NCBI GenBank assembly: GCA_002633025.1
Contig: NMRB01000202.1
Location: 109,615 to 173,614, forward strand
Reading direction: 5' to 3'
DNA length: 64,000 bases
Source of the DNA: Notospermus geniculatus
Lineage: Eukaryota; Nemertea; Pilidiophora; Heteronemertea; Lineidae
Notes under the pieces: model-generated
The model's database searches: none
Told to the model about the DNA's origin: nothing
Seen by the model: only the letters and a program-made list of their open reading frames with translations
In this document: piece by piece, positions 1 through 13,000 of the stretch
Numbering within the stretch: position 1 is the stretch's first letter
Layout: every line of letters begins with the position of its first letter
Position numbers and translations under genes: made by a program

Positions 1-290
1 ACTTTTTGTGTTTTTGGTTTCCGCCACCTGGTGGCCAAACTGAGAGTCGAATCGGACCGAAACTTGGTGTCGTGGGTCATCTGACCTAGGGGTATATATG
101 TACCAAGTTTCAGATCAATAGCTCCAGCGGTTACGAAACGTGCCCTGCTAACGGACAACGACGGACGACGACGACGACGACGACGACGGACGACGACGGA
201 CGACGACGGACGCTGCACCATCGTAATAGCTCACCCCAGTGAGCTAAAAAGGTACTTTGAACAGCCAAGCCTTCAAAATGACATAACCAA
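1..290. repeat. Dispersed repeat with (GAC)n microsatellite
   Basis: This stretch holds a GAC/GACG-rich simple repeat at about 150-213, preceded by low-complexity text and followed by a short sequence with GCTCAC...GTGAGC symmetry (about 229-244). It lies in the DGAT1 intron after the last visible exon and has no DGAT1 coding similarity. The GAC run generates valine- and arginine-rich frames that are not genes. The rest, up to 493, looks like ordinary intron. Confidence 0.6.
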
Positions 291-493
291 GATGGTATCA
301 ATTGCTTCCCAAATGTGCTGCAGTCCGCCAAGTATTTTGATACAACATATCCACAAGGTAAGACCACAGCATTTCCAATTTGAAATTGCCTTAATTTCAG
401 AATCCCATCTCATTTTCAATGCATGCTCACTCTCCAAAACTACCTACTTTTCATTAATTTCATTGATTACTTCGAAAAACAACGAGAACTCAC

Positions 494-3400
494 AGCAAGT
501 TTGAGCAGACGTTCCACAATTTTTGAAAATTCAGAATTCACAAATGGAACCATGGAATTCCTAACGGTGGGCACAATCCACTGCTGAATCAGCCCAAAAA
601 TGATCTGTGATAGAAATATCATCTCCAGGACCCGCTTGACAAGGAACCGCTTGCGAATCCGAGCCGAGCGAGGGAAGTTCAACTCGTAGCATAGCGTCGG
701 TGCAAAAATGAAATAGTATAGATCTGGAAGAAAGCGAATTGTGGTTTTAAGACACAGATTTCAAAACAAGAGTACATGTACTGGTATCAAAATTCCAACT
801 GCTTATGAAAGTAAGTATTACCATTTCACAAGAAAAGGTATTTTTGACCAAAATGAACAAATTCGTGCCAATGCAAGCTACTGTTATGGTTCCCGTTTCA
901 TTGAGTGTGATTTGTTCAGCAAACATTATCACTTTACCTTTGAGGTTTAGGTTGTCAGGGTACTGCACCAAAGTTGACTCTGCACTTCCATTGGCTATAA
1001 TCTTTTCCATACTGGCTGGAATGTTAATAAGATGGACATAAATGTTGAGTACAAATCGTACAGCTAAGAATACTTCTAGTTCTACAACTTACAAGTGAGA
1101 TAACCTTATCAACATCTTTGCAATACTGATGCCCCATTTTCAAGAAAAGCAAACAAGAGAAATTAAACAGGTTCTTGTATCTCACCAATTACCATAAGGG
1201 TTATCTCTGACAAAACAGGGAGGAGGGATGGAGAGGGTGAAGGGACAAAAAGGAAGGCACTCAGTATCTCAATGGATGCAGATGCTACTTTGAACCTAAC
1301 CAATGAATATGGGAAAGCATGTGACCCGATCTAGCAAAGGTAAGTGCATGTCGCAACAGAGGAAAGTGTTAAAGGCCTTACAACACAATAGCTGAAACGT
1401 ATGTCTCTGCAGGTTGTGGACAGCAGTGATAATTGCTGAGTAAACTGATGACCAGTGATATCACCTACGACATGCACTCATTTGCTAGATCGGTCACACA
1501 TGACTGCAGTATGACGGACATCTACTTGGTAATCTCCAATGCCCAGGTCTACGAAGTTAGGTACAAAACAAGTCTCTGCATTTGGAAAATGACAGCTCAG
1601 GTTTGAGAAAATGAGTACAGAGGATTTGAGGAATGGGAAAATGAAATTTATTTTGATAAAATGTGTCAAATAAATCTTGTAAATGTAACTGAGAGGCATG
1701 CATTCGTTATGCCCTAAACCGACTAAGTTTACTTAAAAGCAGTAAGTGAAGAAAGCACTGCATGCAAAACGAATGACAGATGAGACAAACCAACACATAC
1801 GTTAAGCTAAAGAAATACCAATAACTTCAATGCAGAGCAAATGCCTCACTTTAGGCTTCCTCTACATAGTAGTATACGGTATATGAAAACGCCGGTTATC
1901 AATGGCTTCACGGTTGTGAATCCTCGGGAAGCCTTTGTTAAGTGGCGTTTTCGTATACCGTATACTTCTATGTAACGGAAGCCTTATGGACACAAGTTCC
2001 ATCCAAAACTGGCAATCCCCATTCGTCTGCTAAAATAACAGATACAATGAGCCTCCCTTAAAGTGAATGGCTCGCGGGGTTTGTTTACATTTTTGGTGGT
2101 ACCTTCCATAGAGAGTGAAGCTAGCCTGCAGGCAAAGCCGTGCCCCAGCCATATGCAACACCTGTGCAAATATGCGAATGTAAACACTGGGGACGAGGTT
2201 CCAGTAAAAATTTCTTAAAATGGGTTAATGACGTTTTCAAATTCAGTAGGTCAAGATGTACATTTTGTACTATTCCCATTGATTTTGAAGTGGCAGATTT
2301 TGCAGAATACGCCTCCGAAGTTTGGCTGTCTAATGCATTTCCCATTAAACTAAAATCCTTCTTTTGCCTTTTTCTCAAAATGCTGCTTGATATCGATGAC
2401 CAACTGTCATGGCGCCACAACAAACCCCGCGAGCCATTCGCTTTAAGCCTAGGTCACAAATGCGCCGGGCCCCGTACGATTTTCCTCTCCCAGCGGCTTG
2501 CCGTGGATTTTAGAGACTCAAACACAGATCTAAGATGAATTATGCCAAATATCGCCTCAATAGATAAGCGGAAATTAGACTGGATCAAACTGGGCACCGA
2601 AGAAATTGGCCGAAATGTCTGTTTTTACTCGCCGTACGGGCCCCGGAGTGGATATGTGACGGGGGCTTTAGCGGACACCGAGAGTGTCGTCCCAAATTGG
2701 TCACTCCTGATCATTTTGAACTCTGTTCTCAGGACACCTCTCAATTTAGGACAACATATTCAATCCGAATGTTGTCCTTAAATGAGATATCCTACTACAT
2801 ATGTGTATCTGTCACAAAAGCAGGTGATCTTGACATCGTCTCCGACATTGAAGCTATTGAAACAGTGCAATTACTTGTTACGTGAGGGTCTTGTGACCCA
2901 ACTTACTAGTACTCAAACAAGCTATTGATTTACGATTACTTCTCATCCTAATCAAATTTTTTTCTTGATCGCGACACCATCTGTTGACCGCCACGTACGA
3001 GATTAACTTGAAGAAAGTAATAGTAAAGGCACAGAGGGTAACAGCTGAGGCAACTGGAATTGAATAAAAATGGATTTAATGGTGATCATGTTTGATCGCA
3101 TGGCAGAAAGGATGGAACTGGTACACTGACTGGGATGCTGAGTGAACTTTTCCCTTGTCATTCAAGGGATATTAATATTATGGAAAATATCAGTAATCAT
3201 CTCTAAAACTGGAGCGTTGAATTCCGTTATCTTTAAAGCAGTCCATCCAAGTACAATATTATTGCACAATATGGGGACCAAAATGGGTGTCATGTGCTTC
3301 TGGCATAATGGATGGGAGAAAGATTGGCAATAATATTGCCCATTTTGGGCCCCATATTATGCAATAATATTGTACTGTGGAAAAACCGCTTAAGAGTACT

Positions 3401-6400
3401 CAAAATTCGAGTGATGGGGGGGGGGCATCATGTCAAAACAATGTCTTTAAAGGCCCGTTTCCACTACCGTGGTTTCCGCCACACTTGCGGCGAGCGGAGC
3501 GGTTTTCAGAGGCGTCAGGGTAACCAATAGGCCATGTATTGTTAAACCAACAAAGGATTATCCAAAATGCTGTGAAAACTGCACGACTCGCCACAAACCA
3601 CAGCGGAATCCACTGTAGTGGAAATGGGGCCTCAGAAATCTCTGTCATATCTTTGCGGCCAGTAATAGAGCCGAGTGAAATGGTGGGCACATCCCACTTT
3701 TCCAAGTTACATGTAATGATTTTTCATGGAAATGATGGTAGGTTTCACAGACTTCATCTCAGTCAGTGCAACAGTCAGGCAGGGCATGGCTCATGGGAGG
3801 AGTCGATAGAGGTGAGGCTATCACGCATTCAGGCAGCAGAACACGTTTTAGAAACTTACGAATAGTGCTAGCAGACACTGATTTGTGTCGACGTCTGCCA
3901 GTTGTGCCTTTTGCCTCGCTGATTCTACACCAGTGATTCGTAATGGTGTAGGAAACCAGTTTTAAGAATGTTATAACAAAGGTACTCAAGGTGAACGTTG
4001 AGAAAACTGAAAATGACAGCAACATTTTTAAAGTTGGAATGCAAATATTGGCTGGTATTCATAAAAGTTAGCAAATGCTTTTACTTAAGAGTTGCACAGT
4101 AATGTCCAATGTAAATGTACTACAAAACTTCAAGTAAAAGCATTCGCAAGCTTTTATAAATATCAGCCAATGTTTTCCTATTCTTAGCATGGACTGGAAA
4201 ACAACTTTAGATCATGGTTTTACCGGAATGAATGCCAAACGTGGCAAACCAGTTGCAGGTTCTCACTGGCTGTCAGAGTGGTGCAGTGGAAAAAGTGCTG
4301 CCAGTCACCACCGAGATTCTGAGGTCAAACCCCATCAGACAAATTTTTACCAGAGAGGGCGACCCCTTTCTCTGGACACACCGGTTTCCTCCTACATTTG
4401 GTGCTCGACACTCCACTCAATACTTTACTCATGCTAGCACACGTTCATGGCCAGGTTACCACTGCGTCTGCCTGTGTGGCCAGTATAATGACCGCTGTCA
4501 ATTTCAAGATACCGGTACTTACATGGGTTGGGATGTATCCATAAAATCACAACTGCAGGATATATCAGGATTGACAGGAGGTTGATGATATGGAGAACTC
4601 TTGCAAACCCTTCAGCAACATATTTCTGAAATTGGAACGAGCCATACAATACAACTGATCGAAGGTGGCAAGGATATCATATTGTACAGAGGGACTATAG
4701 TTCACGAAAACACATGTAAGTACCAAGTTCGTTTTCATGAAGTGTAAATAGGGCTGCAGGCCCGGTTGTTCCAACAGCATTAGTGCTAACACTGAGCAAC
4801 CGGGCGCTGGTCCAAAGTCAGGAGGTGTCAAATATCACACTGTCTGGAAATGACTGGGCTGCCTTCACTCACTAGCTTGGAGGTAATTTCTAACAGTGCT
4901 GAACTTACAATTGCAAGGAGTTTTTCCAAGCCAAATGTATTCAAGATGAAGACGTTGCAAGCTGAAAAAGAAAACAACCAAATAGACAGTAAAATGGAGC
5001 GCAATGGGAGCACCACACAATCAACTTCATTGCTAGGACACAAATTAATTGGTAGGACAATGATCAAGTCCTACTGAAAATCATTTGATATTTCAGTGAA
5101 AAGTAAAGCTGACGACTACCAACTGATTACACTTGAACATAATCGGTAAAAGAAGAGTTAACTTACACAGCAGAAGACAGAGACATGGCCACGAGTATGG
5201 TTCTGCCAGAAAGAATGTGATGTAGGCAATGGGATCGACGAGGATGCCATACCTGCAAGATGAGATTTTGATTTTGAGAGAATGAAATCATAGGGATAGA
5301 CACAGAATCCAACATCAATTGTATTGTGGATTCAAATTCAGAGGTCATGCTTGATCCTTCAGTTTATTTCTCGCACTGCAAAGTCAACAACTAGAAAATT
5401 AACAGGTAATCCTTACTTTAAAATGTTCTCTAAAGCAACTCGGGCATTGGAAAGCACCTGTAAAGAGAATCAGTGAGGGGAATCAAAACAACAGTTAACC
5501 CTGTCAGACATTTTGAACCATTGAGGGATCATGTCACTCTGCTACCGACTACGCCAAGCAATGGTACCTTAGACCAGTTGAATTACCGGGTAGGCTACAT
5601 GTAAGCTGTTCATTTTAGACAGATTTAGTCAGATTACCACTGTGCTCAGCTCCGATGTTTATAGTTTGCATATTTGTTCAGATTACTGGAGGGGTTACTC
5701 ACCAAAAGAACAATACAGAGATTTAACAATCCTCTGTAATTGTTGAAGCCACTTGAGCTGCTGAGGAGGGAGTCAGTCTGATGATGAATCCTGAAAATAA
5801 AGGATGACGATTTCTTAATCAAAGGGCTTTACAATCTCAAGTAATAAGATCTCTCTGGCCTGCTGAAATTTGAAATTGAAGAACCCTTGCGAATAATAGT
5901 GGTTTTAAAGTTGTAACTGAAAACACTTCAAATGTACTAACATTGGGTAGTCGAGGAAAAATGTCCCTCAAATACTTACAGGGGAATATTGTTTGTGGGA
6001 TACTTTCTCAGATTGCCGCATAGAAGCAACAAAACTTTAACAGCTGCGAATGAAACTGATGATAAAAAATGGGCAAATGTGATGGTGAACAAAAACAATT
6101 GAAATGGTCAACATAATCATGAAAACAGCTGTCTTACTCGGATGTTTTCCTTGCCTGGTTACGCGACTTCACAACTACATATTCTGGTTCCCAAATCCAG
6201 CTGTACGGCATGAGTTTTTGATACCATGGCAACGATATGTTTGAAAGTTCATGAGCTGCTTGGCCATTGTGTCCATTTGAAATGCTGCTACTGTCACTGG
6301 CACTGGTTGGTGTTCTGGACAGAGAACTGGTTTTCTGAATGTTATGTTTTTCAAACATTCCACCTTCACTTTCCTGGTGAATCATACTCAAATCAGATGA

Positions 6401-6568
6401 GCTGAAACTCCTGCCGAGTCCATTGCATTTCAGAGCACAATTTCCCTTTAAATCACCAAAGGAAGCCACAGCATGTTCCTTTTCGGTGTTAGTAGACAAT
6501 GATCTTGCTCGCTGGAAACTGACTTGGTTGGTACTTTTGCTCCGTCCACGTTGTCTGAGGTGCCCCAT
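494..6568 (-). CDS. DGAT1: Diacylglycerol O-acyltransferase 1 (partial, C-terminus off the left edge)
   Basis: DGAT1 is an ER membrane-bound MBOAT enzyme that makes triacylglycerol from diacylglycerol and acyl-CoA. Nine exons in transcript order: 6568-6138, 5790-5703, 5457-5417, 5252-5167, 4961-4909, 4625-4523, 4006-3860, 1015-938, 723-494. All junctions are GT-AG with matching phase and give 419 codons (family about 490). Recognisable blocks are [19 protein letters not shown] (about 153-173), [20 protein letters not shown] (from about 175), FLKLVSY in exon 7, [20 protein letters not shown], and [12 protein letters not shown] in the last exon. The ATG at 6568 has a good context (AAAATGG); the codons before it in the same frame have no ATG. 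The 144-residue N-terminus is serine/arginine-rich and poorly conserved, as usual. The last exon ends at KLA, exactly where the human protein continues with VPNHLIW. The FYxDWWN motif and catalytic His therefore lie outside this window. Identity is from remembered family sequence. Confidence 0.93.
1852..1986. mobile_element. Palindromic MITE, family A copy 1
   Basis: The element is about 135 bp. The left arm starts TAGGCTTCCTCTACATAGTA and the right arm ends in its near reverse complement (TATGTAACGGAAGCCTTA). Both arms carry a GTATACGGTATA-like block followed by AAACGCC. A second copy lies at 26036-26173. It has no coding capacity. Confidence 0.85.
2055..2448. mobile_element. MITE with 25-bp terminal inverted repeats
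   Basis: The left arm at 2061-2085 (AAGTGAATGGCTCGCGGGGT...) is matched by its reverse complement at 2419-2444 with one mismatch. The interior of about 330 bp carries no recognised protein; the open frames across it are chance. It lies inside a DGAT1 intron. Confidence 0.8.
3251..3375. mobile_element. Hairpin MITE with 26-bp inverted repeats
   Basis: The arm GTACAATATTATTGCACAAT(ATGGGG) at 3251-3276 is repeated as its reverse complement at 3350-3375 with one mismatch, and the pairing continues inward through CCAAAATGGG / CCCATTTTGG. The whole 125-bp unit can fold into one hairpin. It is non-coding and intronic. Confidence 0.85.
3451..3632. mobile_element. MITE-like inverted repeat element
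   Basis: The ends are AGGCCCGTTTCCACTACCGT on the left and TCCACTGTAGTGGAAATGGG (then GCCT) on the right, which are near reverse complements. The inner parts GGTTTCCGCC and the complement of CCACAAACCACAGCGGAATC also pair loosely. It is about 180 bp and non-coding. Confidence 0.7.
4047..4171. mobile_element. Hairpin MITE (TATTCATAAAAG type)
   Basis: The left arm ATTGGCTGGTATTCATAAAA continues with GTTAGCAAATGCTTTTACTT. The right arm is AAGTAAAAGCATTCGCAAGC followed by TTTTATAAATATCAGCCAAT. The arms of about 45 bp are near-complementary around a loop of about 35 bp. It sits between DGAT1 exons 6 and 7. Confidence 0.8.
4265..4440 (+). mobile_element. tRNA-derived SINE (decayed)
   Basis: It begins GGCTGTCAGAGTGGTGCAGT, a head shared with the elements at 20641 and 44131. 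A degenerate B box (GAGGTCAAACCCCAT) and the body phrase CCGGTTTCCTCCTACATTTG follow. It is intronic to DGAT1 and in the opposite orientation to that gene. Confidence 0.65.
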
Positions 6569-9500
6569 TTTGAACAAACAGCTGGACAGCACAAAAAATT
6601 CAGTTTAGAGACGTAGGTGGTCAGCAAAGGAAGAGATTATGTTGACAAGTTGGACACGGTGTAAAATGGAACCTGTCTCCAGTGGGTTAGAACTCAGCAA
6701 AGTCAGCAAATTCAAAATTCACAGGAACCTGCCTTCCTCCAGTGATCCATCCAGTCTGAGGACCAAAGCATGACTAACCAATCCCATGGACTGTCAAGCC
6801 ATTTATATGAAATCGATCTGTTAACGCCTCGATGAGTGCGCAGGAATTACCACCCTCTGAGAAAAACAACTCTAACTTTCACAAAATGAGTGACATAACA
6901 AGTGTAAGTGAACCAGGTAATCAGTGATTACAACAGCTCAGTCTAGACACTTTTTGATCTCTCCTGACATGCCTGACCACTGTCTGCTCTGTTGTTCATG
7001 TGAATAGCCACATGATAACAGCGTGGGACTAGTCTGGGAAGTTCACAGGAATACCAAGAGTCCAATTTTCAACCCCACACCAGACATTGATTTTTGGTTT
7101 TGGTCCATAAGTCAAATACTTGATTATGCCAATGTGGGAGGACCCAGATAATTTTAAGAACCTACAGGCATACAGCAAATTTTGAAGCAATTTTGACCGG
7201 TGACAATGATCTTAATAGCAATGACAATGCTGGCACCAATAAAGGGGCCACTTGGGCAGTAATAGTCAGATTCTGGAGGTCAAATATGTGGGGTCTCTTT
7301 TTTTTGATTGTCGTATGGTTCTGAAGGCAGGTTTTATCCCCTGTTGCCTGAACACTGATGGACACCTTGTCTATTGAGGTGAGGGCCAGGGATTCATCTT
7401 TTTCAGATTGTAATTTCACCCAACCACATGCGATATTCACATTCATACCAAACACTGTCAGCAAGATTTGAATTGAAAGCTAAGGCAGCTCAAATTTGGG
7501 TGTAATTATTAAAATGTGAGTGTGTATGAGGAAATAACGCCGCTCCCCCAGAAATATCTCCATTCTCAAAGAGCGACTTTCTCTATCACACCATGGAGGT
7601 ATAAAATCACACGAGCTGACAACTGATTTGGACTGGTTGGAATCGTGACAAACCCAGACCGCCCACAACAAGTTGTAAGTGTATTTCGCAATATCCCAAA
7701 TTCAAAATATACATCGCACTTCTCATGATGAAGTATTGCCACTCAAAAGTTGGCCCCCTGGATTTCTTGTTTGTTTACAATTATGTCTAGGTCATATGGT
7801 CACCATCACTGAGTGACAAACTGTAAGGAGTGTCTGGCCTGTTTGCTTGATAAAGAGACATATCAAAGAAGATGATGATAAATGAACTACAAACTGCTTT
7901 TGATATGTGCTTTTATCATGATAATCATCTTCATGATAAGATGTTTTTGTCTTGTGACACTGAGGGGATCTTCCTAACCAAAGGATGACACTTCAGCTTG
8001 ACCAGGACAAAATTGTCAACATTTCTTTGAAGACGTACATCAAAAAGGTCAGTGTACAAAGTCTGACCACTGGTTAGTGACCAGTCTGACTTGAAAAATT
8101 TGGCGTTTAGTTTGTTCTCCACATTCGACGCATTTGATCATTATCCAATCACATGTTTCCCCAAAAGAGGTCACTTTCATGAAGTACTATTTCAAGTGAG
8201 ATGTGGAGGGATAAAGACATCACATAAAAGGCTTTAACATTGCTGGTACACCATAACTGATGAGAATAGCTGAAGTGCATTTGTGAATAATGGACTTCCA
8301 CAAGTGAATGGCATGACAATAAATGATGCACACATGAAAAACCATGCCAGACAAATAATTACTCGGTACATATACATATACATGTACGTACTGACCTAGA
8401 CAATACAATTCCACAAATTCACAAAGCAGTTCATGACAGCGAATCACTATTAGGTCATTGGACAAAGTCCAGAATGTGATATCAAGTAGGCCTAGATGCA
8501 GAAGTTTAGAACTGCCAGTTGGACATGTTTGTGGATTTAAAAGAATATTTGACCCAATGTCTCCATAACCTCACAATGAGAACTTGATACATTGTATCAA
8601 TAGATCTGATAGATTCAATAGAGCATTTGACTGTAGTCAGGTCTTACGCATCGTACCATTGGGTCTCTACTTCACCTACTTGAGGTGAAGTGTTTCATTA
8701 GTCAGCTTACTATTAGCATAAAGGAATCAACCATAAAGGTTCAACTGACAAATTTAGCATTTTATAAATGTGGACGATATCCCTTTAAAACCCAACAGAT
8801 TTGCATTCTGACGTTTCCATGTGATAGGCAAGACCCTTCTGCACATTCACTGCAAATTTTGTTGAATTCCGACTAGTTGATCTTATGATACAAAAGGTCT
8901 GAATTAATGAGAACCCCACGAACGATGTGTGTTCAGGGTCATCGGTGTACATTTGAATAGGCTGACGTACATTTGTACATGGAACACTAATTGTGCTGAA
9001 AATAGCTCAGTTATCGTCAGAAATGGAATTCAAAGCATCATGTTGGCAGGTTCATGTACCTCTTCACCANAGAACATGTGTTGTAAAATTTGAATCGTGG
9101 TACAAATAGGCCTAGTGGTAGCCGAAGACCGGATATAAAGTGCAATATGATTGGTCAACCGGTAAAGTTGGCATCGTGCCAAGATACGCCGCGGACCGGT
9201 CTGCCGTGATGTGCGATGTAACGCAGTGGTGGTGAGCAGATCGGCCTTCGATTATCGAAGATGAGATAGATGTACAGTGCAGTGCTGATTTGTGAGTGAT
9301 TGCGTGCTGTGAGTGTGTACACTGCATGCATGCAATGCATGGTTTCTTTCTTATCGTCACGACAACACAAGACAACACCGACACAAGACAAGTAGGCCCC
9401 TGGCCTAACAGTCGTTACTCGTCGTCGTTAGGCCCTATGATCGCCGGCCTGTCACAGAAATGTTTAGATTTAGGCTGTAGGTCTCAGCTTCTTAACTTAC

Positions 9501-10026
9501 GGCTTATCGGGCTGCCGTTGTCTTTCCTTTTTAGATTCTGCCACTATAGTTTCTGCTTGATTTACCGAGGGCGATCGCCGCAGTCGCGGTTGGTTCACCA
9601 CCATTTTGACCAAAACAACAAGGTCACATGACACGGCATCTGTCCCATACAGCAATAACAAAATCAAAAAATTTTATCAAAAGTTAAGCTAAAATCAAGT
9701 AGCAGCCTACTCAGATTATGAATTTTGTAAAGTTATGAAATTAGTTCGGTTTTAAACAGGCGAGCTTGGTCAAAAGTCCTATTTAGGCTTGGTGAAAAAC
9801 CAGTAGCAGACGAATTATTTGTTGTTGATATAGCCGGCAGAAAAGCTTTTCACTTCCTGCAATTTCATTTTTGCCAACCTGGCTTGTTGAAATACGTCAA
9901 TATGTGCAAATATGTCATGATTATGCTGTATCTGTGACATTCTTTTGTGAATTTAGAACTTCAAGAACCATGTAGACCACAGCTGTAAAAAACTGTGTTG
10001 AGTATAATCCTCTCAGGCCTCATGAT
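6569..10026. other. Intergenic region between divergent DGAT1 and TBC1D20
   Basis: This 3.5-kb stretch between the two start codons has no exon I can recognise. It should contain both promoters and the 5' UTR exons of both genes. One ambiguous base lies at 9070. The region at 9110-9620 is clearly richer in CpG than its surroundings and is listed as a candidate promoter. An acceptor-like TTTGTGAATTTAG at about 9942-9954 could begin the 5' UTR part of TBC1D20 coding exon 1. Confidence 0.6.
9110..9620. promoter_or_regulatory. Candidate CpG-rich divergent promoter region
   Basis: CpG dinucleotides are dense here (for example ATACGCCGCGGACCGG near 9184 and GGGCGATCGCCGCAGTCGCG near 9569), while flanking DNA is AT-rich. 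A YY1-like CACCATTTTG lies near 9599. The position between two divergent housekeeping genes supports a promoter. No TATA box was assigned, and the transcription start sites cannot be read from sequence alone. Confidence 0.4.
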
Positions 10027-13000
10027 ATGAGTGGCATTTCTGATTTGGGACTTCTTCGTGATGCCTTGCCGGACATGCCTGAGGCTGAGGCATTAGAATG
10101 CCCAATGGAAGAGGTACAGTCTGCGGGTGCATCAGTCTCAGATGGAAAGTTAAAATCATCGCCATCATCACTGTCAGTTGTCGATGACAACTGCTCTCCA
10201 CGACATCATCTCGGTGCAGTATCGAATCGAAGAGGTAGCTATAGACCACACAAAGTAATAGAAGTTTTGGTCTTGGTTGACATCAAACTTTGAGAGTGTA
10301 TAGAATAGACAAGTATTATATATCTAGGTAGTGTTTTGTGTTGATAATAATCAAGCATCCATACATGGAAAATGGATGTTTTTAATTTTGCAAGTACATT
10401 GGTTCATGTCAACATTAACCATGAATATTTTATTGTTTCTTCATCATTTCCATTTTAGATGAATACTTTAGAAAACAGAAGGTGTTATCACTGCACAAAC
10501 TACTGTGTAATGAACCGGTTGACATTGAGGGACTTCGCCAGCTTGCCATTAGTAGAGGCGGATTTATCTGTGACACGCTTAGGCAAAAAGCATGGCCAAA
10601 GTTACTCAACGTAGATGTGGATAACATTCCTGCAAAACCAAGTAAGTACAAGTTTTGAATGTTTTCAGCAATATATCAGTTTCTTATATTCTATGTTAAA
10701 TAAAGATATTATTTTTCATTGACTTTGCAGAAGACTCTGTCCTGAAAGGTCATCGAGATTATCAGCAAGTTGTCCTTGATGTCAACCGATCTCTCAAAAG
10801 GTTTCCTCCTGGTAAGATTTGCTAAAAATTGCTACCTAACTCAGTTCTCTCACCCCTTTATTAAAACCAGAGAAACCAGCTTCAAATGTAGTCATTTCTG
10901 GTCCCACTTACTTTTCTCACCCACACACTTTTCAGTGATGATGACTCTCATCTTGTATGACTCTCATCTTGTATTCAGTATATCCTAACTTGGAGGTACA
11001 TGTAGATATATTAATATGGCTTGGATGGGCAGGCTCAGACTATCTGCCTGATGCTTGTGCTCTCATTTTCAGGTATGGCTGAGGAGCAGCGTCTTGGGCT
11101 TCAGGATCAGCTGGTTGATACCATATTGAGAGTTCTTGTTCAGCATCCAGAGTTGCACTATTACCAGGTAAGCTGCATCCTGATCCAACAGGGTTATGCA
11201 AATGTAATGCTCTATGTCTTCCACTTGTTGCTTATTGTGGGAAGCACAAAAGGGACCATGAATGGCCTGAGTTTATCAGGATAGGAAAGCCGATGATCAC
11301 CAGTTTACACATCATTCTACTAAACTATACCAAACCACAATGAATTCATGGTCAATTCGTCAGGTAAGAATTGATTTTGAAATACATGTAAACACCTCAA
11401 ACTGGGCTCTAGACTGGGCCGCGGTCAGGTTCTGAGGGATTGTCGATTTTGACACCCTCTTGTGTAGGCCCTGAGGTTTTCAGTGCCACATCAAACTGCA
11501 CCACCACCACCAACTGGTGCCTTCTGTTTATCTGGCTTGATGTACTTTCAGGGTTACCATGACATTGTTGTTACATTCCTCCTCGTCGTGGGTGAAGAAA
11601 TAACCTATGCTCTTGTTGAGAAGTTATCCACACATCACTTGCGAGATTTCATGGATCGGACAATGGATCGCACGAATCACATGCTCAATTACCTCTACCC
11701 TATCATTGGGCGGGCGAGCCCCAGGCTCAGGGAGTACATGGATAAGTACGTGTTTCGACTTTTGTCAAAAGGCATGGGACAAGTGTCTTGCTGACTGGAC
11801 AAACTCTCCATGCTGATCGCTGCATTATAATGTGCCTTTACTGACTAGAAAGTAAAATTATGAACTTCAGAACAAAAGTCGTAAGTGACATGGGTTTCTA
11901 CACATTTCTGTGTAGCTTGGGAACTTGCAACCAACCCTTGCTCTAGGACCTACATCTGTTCCAAGAAACCAAACGACGTACATAGTAAATGATAGTGAAA
12001 TCATAGGATGTTCTGCAATAGGTCGATTGACCTAAACATTTTTCATTACCGGCAACTAGTTGTTGATTATTATGTTTTTGACACAGAAAAATCTGCAACA
12101 TCTGAACTTCCGATTTCAGAGCAGAGCTTGGCACCATCTTCTGCCTGCCGTGGCTTATCACGTGGTATGGGCATGTCCTGAATGACATCAGGCATGTTGT
12201 TCGATTGTACGACTTCTTCCTGGCATGTCATCCACTAATGGCAATCTACCTGTCTGCTGCAGTAAGTAGGAAATACTAAACATGAGCTGACATTATCTTT
12301 CAATACTCATCGTATTTAGCAATTGCTTATCTCTTAAAACTTCTCAAATACCTGTTGTTGTTCTTTTTCAGATTGTGTTATACAGGGAATCCGAGGTGCT
12401 TGAAACTGATTGTGATATGGCCATGATTCATTGTTTACTTTCCAAAATACCATCCGACCTCCCTCTGGAGCATCTAGTCAGTCGGGCCGGTGACTTATTT
12501 ATTCAATTTCCTCCTGCGGAACTTGCACATGAGGCAAAGAAACACTATCTAAGAAGGTTTGTTTGTTTACAACTTTGTCAGTCTCAGAGGTGCGCACTAT
12601 GCCCATGAAAGTCTGTAGACCGCTCTTCAAACTTTAGTCTGATGGCATGGATGCCATTGATTGAGCAAATGTGTAAAACAGAGTTCTGACTATCATTCAT
12701 TATAATTATGCTTGCCTTCATCCAATTTTATCTCAAGTGTTCTACCTTGTACTGGTAATTATCTCTGTCTCTAGTTACTTTCTGCTAAATACTCTTAATA
12801 TTCTTTTCAGTTTGACTATACGGAATTATGAAAGGTTTGCTGAAATAACATTTAATCAGAGACCAGAGACAAAAGGCCTACGAGAAACTTTTGTGGATGA
12901 TGAAGAGGAGGAGGTTGAGGAAAGAAAACCGGTTAGAAGGCCAGGAAGAGAAAATGGTGCAAAAAAAGTTGTAAGATACACAGCCTGGGCCGTCAGTGCT

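Larger units (their letters stand above)
1016..3859. other. DGAT1 intron 7 (2.8 kb), transposon-rich
   Basis: This is the intron between DGAT1 exons 7 and 8. No exon-like segment with family similarity was found. It contains four inverted-repeat elements, listed separately at 1852, 2055, 3251 and 3451. The remaining sequence is AT-rich and shows nothing I can assign. Confidence 0.7.

Noticed and set aside
5068-5095. Reading DGAT1 exon 5 from the acceptor near 5072 instead of 4962
   Set aside because: An in-frame TAG sits at that boundary, and the acceptor TTTTCAG at 4962 joins the previous exon in phase and matches the family sequence.
7162-7464. 100-codon minus-strand frame upstream of DGAT1
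   Set aside because: No family similarity, no splice link to DGAT1 and no start context. Probably chance.
10235-10255. Extending TBC1D20 exon 1 to the GTAATA donor at 10255
   Set aside because: That ends in phase 0, while exon 2 needs phase 1. The GTAGCT donor at 10235 fits.
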